This document shows, one piece after another, positions 1 through 5,080 of a stretch of 5,763 nt of DNA. Positions within the stretch are counted from its first letter, which is position 1. Each line of letters starts with the position of its first letter. The position numbers were made by a program, and so were the translations under genes. Under the pieces are notes generated by a model that was not told the DNA's origin, did not search any database, and saw only the letters and a program-made list of their open reading frames with translations. This DNA comes from UBA1672 sp023140905 (lineage in GTDB: Bacteria; Pseudomonadota; Alphaproteobacteria; Micavibrionales; Micavibrionaceae), in NCBI GenBank assembly GCA_030636745.1, contig DAOVWH010000099.1, positions 1 through 5,763 on the forward strand. The letters run 5' to 3'.

Positions 1-1
1 A

Positions 2-391
2 TCCATGACATTAGATGGTGATACAGCTAAGTTAGAAACAATTGGCCAGATTGATCTACCGCGTTGGACATTGTCAACTAAACATCCGATGAGTGTGAAA
101 AGTACGGATAGTGAAGGCGCTACAGTGCCGTCTTTTGAGATTTCCTTTAGTGGCTCATTGGATAATCCAACGCAGACATTTGGTCAGGGGCTATTGCAAG
201 ATTACTTACAGCGAAAACTTGAGCGCAAAATTGGTAAGATGATAACCGATAAGTTTGGCGTAAGTGGGAGCAATAATAGTAATTCAGGCAGTAATGATAC
301 GCCTTCTTCTGATTCGTCACCATCTGGCCCTAGCATAGAAGATGTTGCAGAAGATGCTCTTAAAGGCTTGCTTCAGGGGCTATTGAAATAG
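2..391 (+). CDS. AsmA-family protein, C-terminal end (5' partial)
   Basis: The reading frame is open to the left edge (a Ser codon precedes the first visible Met at 5), so this is the last 129 or so residues of a longer gene, ending in TAG at 389-391. The stretch TLDGDTAKLETIGQIDLP, followed by a Ser-Gly-x-Leu-Asp-Asn-Pro segment (SGSLDNPTQTFG) and then LLQDYLQRKLERKI, matches the C-terminus of alphaproteobacterial AsmA-like proteins. In that family a beta-rich repeat domain ends with a 'G.ldNP' motif and a helical tail. AsmA-like proteins are large inner-membrane-anchored periplasmic proteins linked to outer-membrane assembly and lipid transport between membranes; the exact role here is unknown. 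Before the final helix (IEDVAEDALKGLLQGLLK) there is a low-complexity Ser/Asn/Gly/Asp/Pro linker, roughly the 25 residues from GVSGSNN to SGPS. The gene converges on the minus-strand block with a 10-base gap and no clear terminator hairpin between them. Family assignment is fairly sure; function is not. Confidence 0.75.
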   Translation, partial: SMTLDGDTAKLETIGQIDLPRWTLSTKHPMSVKSTDSEGATVPSFEISFSGSLDNPTQTFGQGLLQDYLQRKLERKIGKMITDKFGVSGSNNSNSGSNDTPSSDSSPSGPSIEDVAEDALKGLLQGLLK

Positions 392-401
392 AATATTAAT
401 T

Positions 402-629
402 TCACTGAGTCTTAAGGTCTTGTAAAACATAGAGCCGTAGAGCGCTGGAAAAATTGATGTGCGTTTGGTTTTCATCAACTTCAGATATGAGATTACTCAC
501 AGATCGTTTTTGACGTGTTGCAATGTTTTTTAGCTCATCCCAGAAAGCATCTTCCAGCGTAATGCTTGTTTCATGGCCGTTAATGCGCACTGAACGTTTT
601 TTTATTTGAGAGGCGTTTTGTTCTGTCAT
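402..629 (-). CDS. Small ribbon-helix-helix (RHH_4-type) domain protein
   Basis: This is a 75-residue protein read from ATG at 629. A TTG at 638 would add three residues, but it directly abuts the fumC stop and has no better Shine-Dalgarno, so ATG is preferred. Residues 11-27 (KRSVRINGHETSITLED) form the predicted beta strand of a ribbon-helix-helix fold. Helices follow at about 28-40 (AFWDELKNIATRQ) and 43-51 (SVSNLISEV), and the end is SSALRLYVLQDL. The pattern R-S-V-x-I-x-G-H-x-T-S-I-x-L-E-x-x-F-W and the S-S-A-L-R-L-x-V-L tail are typical of the RHH_4 family common in Alphaproteobacteria. RHH proteins usually bind DNA as dimers, but no target is known for this family and none can be read here. 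It starts 9 bases after the fumC stop, so it is probably translated from the same message. No toxin gene lies beside it, which argues against a toxin-antitoxin antidote. Confidence 0.8.
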   Translation of the reverse strand: MTEQNASQIKKRSVRINGHETSITLEDAFWDELKNIATRQKRSVSNLISEVDENQTHINFSSALRLYVLQDLKTQ

Positions 630-638
630 ATCTTGCAA

Positions 639-2060
639 TTATTCTTTTGGCTTAATCATGTCCAGCGGGTTTATCCACACATCGAATTGTTCTTCAGTTA
701 CAAAACCAAGATCTATAGCCGCTTCTTTTAATGTTGAGCCGTCACGATGAGCTTTTTTGGCAATTTTAGAGGCATTATCATAACCAATATGAGGGTTAAG
801 CGCTGTCACTAGCATTAAGCTTTCACTAAGCAATTTGTTAATACGTTCTTCATTGGCTTTAATACCAACTACGCAATTATTAGTAAAGCTGTTGCTTGCA
901 TCAGCTAACAATTTAATAGATTGAAGAACATTATAAATTATAACTGGTTTGAAGACATTAAGCTCAAAATGTCCATTAGAACCAGCAATTGTTACAGTAA
1001 CATGATTTCCCATGACTTGTGCACAAACCATTGTTAATGCTTCACATTGTGTGGGATTAATCTTTCCGGGCATCATCGAAGAGCCGGGTTCGTTGGCTGG
1101 CAGGCTAATCTCTCCAATACCGCAGCGTGGACCGGATCCAAGCATTCGGATATCGTTAGCAATTTTCATTAACGAAGTAGCCAGTACGTTCAAAATGCCG
1201 GATAGCTCTACCATAGAATCATGAGCAGCTATGGCCTCAAACTTATTTTCTGCTGGAACAAAGTCTTGGCCGGTGATTTGTGAAACATGGTGAGCAAATT
1301 TTTCTGCAAAACCAACTTTCGTATTAATGCCTGTTCCTACGGCTGTGCCTCCTTGTGCAAGTTGTTTAAGGCGGGGCATACAAGAATTAACACGATCAAT
1401 GCCCAATTCAATCTGGCGGGCATAACCGGAAAATTCCTGTCCCAAAGTCAGTGGTGTTGCATCTTGCAGATGTGTTCGTCCGATTTTTACTATGTTTTCA
1501 AAAGTCTTAGCCTTTTTATCTAAAGCACTATGTAAGCTTTGTAGGGCAGGGAGTAGCTCATGATAAATTTCTTCAACAGCAGCAATATGCATAACAGTAG
1601 GGAATAAGTCATTCGAAGATTGTCCCATATTAACATGGTCATTGGGGTGAACAGGAGATTTGCTGCCTATTTCTCCGCCTAAAATCTCAATAGCGCGATT
1701 AGAGATAACCTCGTTGGCATTCATATTACTTTGAGTGCCGGAGCCGGTTTGCCAAACTACAAGAGGAAATTCATCTATCAATGTGCCATCGATAACATCT
1801 TCCGCAGCCTGGATAATCGCATTTCCCAATTTTATATCCAATACGCCCAGTTCCATATTTGCAAGAGCGGACGCTTTTTTCTGAATGCCTAGCGTTTTTA
1901 TCAATGCTGAAGGCATTTTTTCTACGCCAATTTTAAAATTTTGCAATGAACGTTGTGTTTGTGCACCCCAATAATGTGTGTAAGGAACTTCAATTGCGCC
2001 AAGTGAATCGCTTTCGCTTCTGGTCTGCGTCGGTTCTGCGGCGTTTTCTGTTTCTCTCAT
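639..2060 (-). CDS. fumC: Class II fumarate hydratase (fumarase C)
   Basis: The product is 473 residues, about 6-10 longer than typical FumC because of an N-terminal extension before the usual SLGAIEVP..YWGAQTQRS start. It reversibly hydrates fumarate to L-malate in the TCA cycle. It should be a cytosolic homotetramer needing no iron-sulfur cluster, unlike class I fumarases. Visible family motifs are TGSGTQSNMNANEVISNRA (105-123), HPNDHVNMGQSSND (138-151), GRTHLQDATPLTLGQE (194-209) with the His equivalent to E. coli His188 at 197, and the fumarase/aspartase signature GSSMMPGKIN (326-335). In that signature Ser327, Lys333 and Asn335 correspond to E. coli Ser318, Lys324 and Asn326 with a constant offset of nine. 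The catalytic set is complete. The ATG at 2060 has a purine-rich Shine-Dalgarno (GAAGAG, plus coordinates 2069-2074) eight bases upstream, and no other Met precedes the core. It lies 39 bases after purK and 9 bases before the RHH gene, suggesting cotranscription. The related lyases argininosuccinate lyase, PurB and AspA are disfavoured by the overall match to FumC. Confidence 0.97.
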   Translation of the reverse strand: MRETENAAEPTQTRSESDSLGAIEVPYTHYWGAQTQRSLQNFKIGVEKMPSALIKTLGIQKKASALANMELGVLDIKLGNAIIQAAEDVIDGTLIDEFPLVVWQTGSGTQSNMNANEVISNRAIEILGGEIGSKSPVHPNDHVNMGQSSNDLFPTVMHIAAVEEIYHELLPALQSLHSALDKKAKTFENIVKIGRTHLQDATPLTLGQEFSGYARQIELGIDRVNSCMPRLKQLAQGGTAVGTGINTKVGFAEKFAHHVSQITGQDFVPAENKFEAIAAHDSMVELSGILNVLATSLMKIANDIRMLGSGPRCGIGEISLPANEPGSSMMPGKINPTQCEALTMVCAQVMGNHVTVTIAGSNGHFELNVFKPVIIYNVLQSIKLLADASNSFTNNCVVGIKANEERINKLLSESLMLVTALNPHIGYDNASKIAKKAHRDGSTLKEAAIDLGFVTEEQFDVWINPLDMIKPKE

Positions 2061-2099
2061 TTTTTATTCTCTTCAATTTTGCGTTAGAGAAAGTGGTTA

Positions 2100-3212
2100 C
2101 TAGGTTTTGTCGCTTAATTTACTCAATAATGTTACGTGACCCATTTTCCGCCCCTCTTTAATATCCTTTTTACCATAGAGGTGGATACAGGCGCTTTTAT
2201 GGGTCAGATATTCATCTATCTCTTTGATATCATTACCGATAAAATTAAGCATGGTAGCGTTGCTGTGACGTTCTGATGAACCAACATTGAGCCCACAAAC
2301 GCACCGAACATGGTTCTCAAATTGTGAGACGGTGCAAGCATCAAGGCTCCAATGCCCAGAATTATGCGTGCGAGGTGCTATCTCATTGACCAGTAGCGTA
2401 TCGGAATTACAGACAAAAAACTCTATAGTTAAAACACCGACTAAATTAACAGCATCAGCTATTGTTCGGGCAATTTTTTGACTTTGAACAACCACATGAA
2501 CTGAAGATCCGCATGGCGTGGTTGTTTTATGCAAGATGTGGTTCTTATGTTCGTTAAACATTGGCCCGTAAAACTCTGTTTTACCATATTTATCACGTGC
2601 CACAATAACTGAAACTTCATAATTGAAAGAAGAGAATTCTTCCATAATCAGGCTTTGTTCCTCGGCTTCATTTACAAAAGCAATAAGATCAGAATTATTT
2701 AAAAGATTTGTATAATCTCCTTTAATCTGTCCTTTACCGTCATATCCAAAGCGAGCAGTTTTTATAACAAAATGCTCGGAATTCCATTCATTACAGGTAT
2801 TTTGGATATCTTCAATGGAGTTGACAGCTTTCCAGCGCACCGTCTCAATTCCCAAAGAATTAACAAAGCTTTTCTCTTTAATCCTGTCTTGCGAAACATC
2901 CAGCAATTTTCTTTCTGGCAGGACTAATTCTGGCTTTAAAAAATTGAGGTAGTCAATTGTTTCGACTGGAATATTTTCAAACTCGTAAGAGATGATATCG
3001 GTTTTGTCCGAAAATTCACGTAATGCTTTTTTATCATCGTAACGAGCTATAATTGTTTCTTTCGCTACGTAAGATGCTGGACAGTCTTTTTCGGGACAGA
3101 AAATAATAACGCCTATACCAAGACGTGCCGCAGCCATAGCACTCATTCTGCCAAGCTGTCCGCCGCCTAAAATACCTAGTGTTATATGAGAAGGAAGAAG
3201 TGTTTCGGACAT
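2100..3212 (-). CDS. purK: N5-carboxyaminoimidazole ribonucleotide synthase (PurK)
   Basis: This 370-residue ATP-grasp enzyme carboxylates aminoimidazole ribonucleotide (AIR) with bicarbonate and ATP, giving N5-CAIR, which PurE then rearranges to CAIR. From ATG at 3212 the visible parts are the N-terminal pre-ATP-grasp motif GILGGGQLGRM (13-23) and ISYEFENIP (74-82). The ATP-binding loop is KTARFGYDGKGQ (151-162), and the metal/phosphate region is VNEIAPRTHNSGHWS (275-289). The small C-terminal domain has LYGK and GRKMGHVTLL (345-364). Length is normal for PurK, and all key motifs are intact. An in-frame TTG at 3218 would add two residues, but ATG at 3212 is the more natural start; its Shine-Dalgarno is weak (GAAAG about 10 bases upstream). 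It follows the purE stop by 15 bases, the classic purE-purK pair. Confidence 0.97.
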   Translation of the reverse strand: MSETLLPSHITLGILGGGQLGRMSAMAAARLGIGVIIFCPEKDCPASYVAKETIIARYDDKKALREFSDKTDIISYEFENIPVETIDYLNFLKPELVLPERKLLDVSQDRIKEKSFVNSLGIETVRWKAVNSIEDIQNTCNEWNSEHFVIKTARFGYDGKGQIKGDYTNLLNNSDLIAFVNEAEEQSLIMEEFSSFNYEVSVIVARDKYGKTEFYGPMFNEHKNHILHKTTTPCGSSVHVVVQSQKIARTIADAVNLVGVLTIEFFVCNSDTLLVNEIAPRTHNSGHWSLDACTVSQFENHVRCVCGLNVGSSERHSNATMLNFIGNDIKEIDEYLTHKSACIHLYGKKDIKEGRKMGHVTLLSKLSDKT

Positions 3213-3227
3213 TATCAAATCTGCTTT

Positions 3228-3728
3228 CTATTCGTCCTTTGGTATATTATCGACACTATCAGTTTGCTTGAAGCGGTAGGTTACTAGCCTTTCCTGTATA
3301 GCTTCATCAGCTATTCCAAGTATCGAAGCTGCCAGAAGAGCGGCATTTTTAGCGCCAGATTCGCCAATAGCTAGTGTTCCGACAGGAACGCCACCTGGCA
3401 TCTGGACAATAGACAGAAGGCTGTCCATACCTTTAAGTGCATTACTTTTCACAGGAACACCTAACACCGGCAGTGGTGTCATACTAGCGACCATTCCCGG
3501 TAAATGCGCTGCACCGCCAGCACCAGCGATAATCACTTTTAATCCACGCTCTTTAGCGGTTTTAGCGTATTCAAACATACGCTGCGGTGTGCGGTGGGCT
3601 GAAACAATGCGGTATTCATGAGGGATATTTAATTCATCTAAAGTATCATGAGCTACGCTCATTGTTTTCCAATCTGATTGAGATCCCATAATAATGCCAA
3701 CAAGAGGAATGTTATCTGAATGTGTCAT
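3228..3728 (-). CDS. purE: N5-CAIR mutase, class I (PurE)
   Basis: The product is 166 residues, a standard length for bacterial class I PurE. It moves the carboxylate of N5-CAIR from N5 to C4, forming CAIR, in de novo purine synthesis; the family forms cytosolic octamers. Motifs seen are the substrate-phosphate loop GIIMGSQSDW (11-20), SAHRTPQRM (43-51) with the catalytic His at position 45 as in E. coli, AGAGGAAHLPGMVAS (68-82), PVLGVPVKS (87-95) and MPGGVPVGTLAIG (110-122). It pairs with PurK, as expected for the N5-CAIR mutase (class I) rather than the class II AIR carboxylase. The C-terminal 15 residues or so are charged and variable. The start is ATG at 3728; upstream ribosome binding is weak, the best candidate being GGA about 13 bases away. 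A candidate promoter lies just upstream, so purE probably begins the purE-purK-fumC-RHH transcript. Confidence 0.97.
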   Translation of the reverse strand: MTHSDNIPLVGIIMGSQSDWKTMSVAHDTLDELNIPHEYRIVSAHRTPQRMFEYAKTAKERGLKVIIAGAGGAAHLPGMVASMTPLPVLGVPVKSNALKGMDSLLSIVQMPGGVPVGTLAIGESGAKNAALLAASILGIADEAIQERLVTYRFKQTDSVDNIPKDE

Positions 3729-3753
3729 ACTTTTATTGTGTCCATTTTATTTA

Positions 3754-3783
3754 TATGTAAAGTAACAAGGTTTTTTATCTCAA
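3754..3783 (-). promoter_or_regulatory. Candidate sigma-70-type promoter for purE
   Basis: On the minus strand, TTGAGA (3783-3778) and TACATA (3759-3754) are separated by 18 bases. They sit about 25 bases upstream of the purE ATG, so the leader would be only about 18 bases. The match to consensus is moderate and the DNA is AT-rich, so chance resemblance is possible. No PurR-like operator or purine riboswitch is recognisable in the 167-base YdcH-purE gap, and no strong intrinsic terminator follows the YdcH gene there. Confidence 0.3.
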
Positions 3784-3895
3784 GCTGCAGAATTTACAAG
3801 ATAATCAACGGACTTTTACTTTATAAGAAAAAACACGAAATCCCGCAAGGTCACTATTTTTATTAGTATTAAATGGGGGAAACTTAGTAAGCTTT

Positions 3896-4102
3896 TCAAG
3901 CAATAATATCGTCAATTAGAGCACTTTCAAGTTTTTGAATCATGTCTTTCAGCCACAGCTTTTTCTTCTTAAGTTGTTGCATATGCAACAGATTTACAGG
4001 TGTTTCGCTATGTGCAGATTTCTCTATAAGCTCATCAAGTGCTTTATGCTCTATCTGATATTCAGAAAGCCTAGTTTTTAATTCTTCCTGTTCTTCTTGC
4101 AT
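3896..4102 (-). CDS. YdcH-like (DUF465) small coiled-coil protein
   Basis: This is a 68-residue, highly charged protein predicted to be almost entirely helical. The pattern LSEYQIEHKALDELIE (12-27), a short loop around HSETPVN, then LLHMQQLKKKKLWLKDMIQ (38-56) is characteristic of the YdcH/DUF465 family: an E-H-x-x-L-D-x-x-I first helix and an L-K-K-x-K-L-x-L-K-D second helix, forming a helical hairpin. The biochemical function of the family is unknown. Members are found next to purE in many Alphaproteobacteria, which supports both the call and the taxonomic inference. The start is ATG at 4102, with only a weak AGAG four or so bases upstream. It has the same orientation as purE but is 167 bases away, so cotranscription is possible but not shown. 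No signal peptide or membrane segment is visible. Confidence 0.85.
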   Translation of the reverse strand: MQEEQEELKTRLSEYQIEHKALDELIEKSAHSETPVNLLHMQQLKKKKLWLKDMIQKLESALIDDIIA

Positions 4103-4216
4103 AGCTCTGTGATTTAGGCCTTATTCTACAACGACAATGATCCAGCTAGGATATCACATAATTTGTTCTTTGATAAGTAAAAAGCTATAAAGCCTCAGGG
4201 ATTCTGGAGTTTTTCG

Positions 4217-4273
4217 TTCCAATAGCTTGTACCCTAATGTAAGCTGTCAGAACTTACGTTTGGTTTATTGGAA
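4217..4273. repeat. 57-base imperfect palindrome (extended hairpin)
   Basis: The outer arms TTCCAATA (4217-4224) and TATTGGAA (4266-4273) are perfect 8-base inverted complements. Inside, ACC (4231-4233) pairs with GGT (4262-4264), and AATGTAAG (4236-4243) pairs with CTTACGTT (4253-4260) with one G-U pair, closing a 9-base loop (4244-4252). That gives about 19 pairs over 57 bases, interrupted by an asymmetric internal loop (4225-4230 against 4265) and a small bulge. There is no T tract directly after it on either strand, so it does not look like an intrinsic terminator. It could be a structured leader or small RNA, a REP- or MITE-like palindrome, or chance in AT-rich DNA. Confidence 0.5.
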
Positions 4274-4303
4274 GAATCACCATAATATCGTACGTTAGTA
4301 TAA

Positions 4304-4333
4304 TTGAAACTTGCGAGTTTGCAAAGATAGATA
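4304..4333 (+). promoter_or_regulatory. Weak candidate promoter for the PH-domain gene
   Basis: TTGAAA (4304-4309) and TAGATA (4328-4333) are 18 bases apart, about 80 bases before the ATG at 4412. A better -10 sequence, TATACT (4332-4337), is 22 bases from TTGAAA and 15 from an alternative TTGCGA (4311-4316), so neither pairing is ideal. This is offered only as the best-looking candidate in the region. Confidence 0.2.
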
Positions 4334-4411
4334 TACTGTCAATCGTTGGAGGGCCGTTTTCACATAGCTTGAATTCGGTATCGTAATTTTAAAATGTGAG
4401 TTTTGTGTCTA

Positions 4412-4945
4412 ATGCTTTATGTTCAACAGTCTTTGGGACCAGATGAAGAGCTTGTCCATGTGGGAAAATTTCACTGGATGTATACGGTTAGCGCCTTTAT
4501 GTCTATTCTATGGGGGCTTGTCCTTTCTATATTGATTATGTTTGTTGCTTATAAAGCGTATGGATATATAAGTCCGGAACGAATACAGGGACTAGGTTTT
4601 ATATCTTCAATACGGGTTATTCACCCTGGAATCCGCGGAGTTGCTTTTCTTTTCTTCATTTTTGGTCTTGTGAAATTTGCACATATGATGGTTGTTAAAG
4701 TGACAACCGAAATCGCAATTACGAATAACCGTTTAGTATATAAACGTGGCTTAGTGGCGCGTCATGTCGGTGAAATCAGTATTGATCGTATTGAGGGGGT
4801 TAATGTTCTGCAATCAATATTAGGGCGTTTATTTGATTATGGCCGGGTTATGATTCGCGGAATGGGTGTTGGGGAAGTTGTTCTTCCGCAAATTGAAGAT
4901 CCAATCAAATTTCGCAGGGCTATAGAAGAGGCTAAATTAAGGTAA
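4412..4945 (+). CDS. PH (bPH_2/DUF304) domain membrane protein
   Basis: This is a 177-residue protein read from ATG at 4412. A TTG at 4403 would add three residues, but the start MLYVQQSLGPDEELVHVGKFHW fits the usual family beginning (Tyr-Val-x-x-x-Leu-x-Pro-x-Glu, then His-Trp). Two hydrophobic segments follow at about 24-50 and 74-96, joined by a loop rich in polar residues, so it should sit in the inner membrane. The C-terminal bacterial PH domain (about 98-171) shows TTEIAITNNRLVYKRGLVAR, then the ISIDRIEGVNVLQSILGRLF block and DYGRVMIRGMGVGEVVLPQI. This matches the DUF304/bPH_2 pattern 't.iaiTnkRli.k.G...r...ei.ldkIe.v...qs.lgrlfgyG.v.i.g'. The role of this family is largely unknown; some members are linked to membrane stress or lipid homeostasis. 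Shine-Dalgarno is weak (GTGAG about 12 bases upstream). It appears monocistronic, and the IS remnant begins about a dozen bases after its TAA. Confidence 0.88.
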   Translation: MLYVQQSLGPDEELVHVGKFHWMYTVSAFMSILWGLVLSILIMFVAYKAYGYISPERIQGLGFISSIRVIHPGIRGVAFLFFIFGLVKFAHMMVVKVTTEIAITNNRLVYKRGLVARHVGEISIDRIEGVNVLQSILGRLFDYGRVMIRGMGVGEVVLPQIEDPIKFRRAIEEAKLR

Positions 4946-4979
4946 GTTCGGGGGTAATGCTCCCTAAAATTAAGTGTGT

Positions 4980-5016
4980 TTAAAAGTAGAGTTTTCTTAT
5001 ATTAACTTTTAAGGAG
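4980..5016 (+). promoter_or_regulatory. Strong Shine-Dalgarno of transposase orfA with overlapping inverted repeat
   Basis: AAGGAG (5011-5016) lies seven bases before the orfA ATG at 5024 and is the strongest ribosome binding site in the window. An 8-base inverted repeat, TTAAAAGT (4980-4987) and ACTTTTAA (5005-5012), with a 17-base loop, reaches into the first two bases of this site. If transcribed from outside, the hairpin might limit access to the site, as known for some insertion sequences. The stem is AT-rich and weak, so this is speculative. Confidence 0.4.
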
Positions 5017-5023
5017 ATTCACT

Positions 5024-5080
5024 ATGAAGAAATCACATTATTCATACATCCGGATCATCAACATATTAAAGGCCGCGTGA
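5024..5080 (+). pseudogene. IS3-family transposase orfA remnant
   Basis: Only 18 codons remain, starting MKKSHYSYIRIINILK and ending at TGA (5078-5080). The start resembles IS3-family OrfA proteins of the form MKKSRFS..QII.ILK, which normally run to about 85-90 residues with a helix-turn-helix and a leucine-zipper coiled coil. Here the sequence passes after about residue 16 straight into the beginning of orfB, so roughly 200 bases were probably removed by an internal deletion with a junction near 5068-5075. The usual orfA/orfB programmed frameshift window is lost as well. The stop codon overlaps the next ATG as TGATG. Confidence 0.75.

Larger units (their letters stand above)
4103..4411. other. 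Gene-free divergent intergenic region
   Basis: These 309 bases separate the start of the minus-strand YdcH gene from the start of the plus-strand PH-domain gene, so promoters for both should lie here. I find no coding frame with family resemblance and no tRNA or recognisable riboswitch. The region contains a 57-base imperfect palindrome (4217-4273), a 7-base inverted repeat AAGCTAT/ATAGCTT (4182-4188 and 4222-4228) that overlaps its left arm, and a possible plus-strand promoter (4304-4333). No convincing promoter for YdcH was found on the minus strand. Confidence 0.6.

Noticed and set aside
671..679. TTATCCACA, a perfect DnaA-box consensus
   Set aside because: It is a single copy inside the fumC coding sequence, encoding part of VWIN, with no cluster or AT-rich unwinding region. 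Chance is sufficient.
2067..2091. TTCTCT/AGAGAA inverted repeat between purK and fumC, possibly a terminator or a translation-blocking hairpin
   Set aside because: It has only six AT-rich pairs with a 13-base loop and no G-C-rich stem. One arm is simply the purine-rich fumC Shine-Dalgarno.
1012..2161. Plus-strand open frames of 70-78 codons opposite fumC (1012-1224, 1287-1523, 1946-2161)
   Set aside because: They are antisense to the strongly conserved fumC (the last also to the purK end), with no recognisable domains or ribosome binding sites.
2287..2481. Plus-strand open frame of 64 codons opposite purK
   Set aside because: It is antisense to the conserved ATP-grasp core and has no protein-like features of its own.
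4193..4214. CCTCAG..CTGGAG followed by TTTTT, a possible intrinsic terminator on the plus strand
   Set aside because: The stem is short and bulged, and there is no plus-strand gene upstream to terminate.
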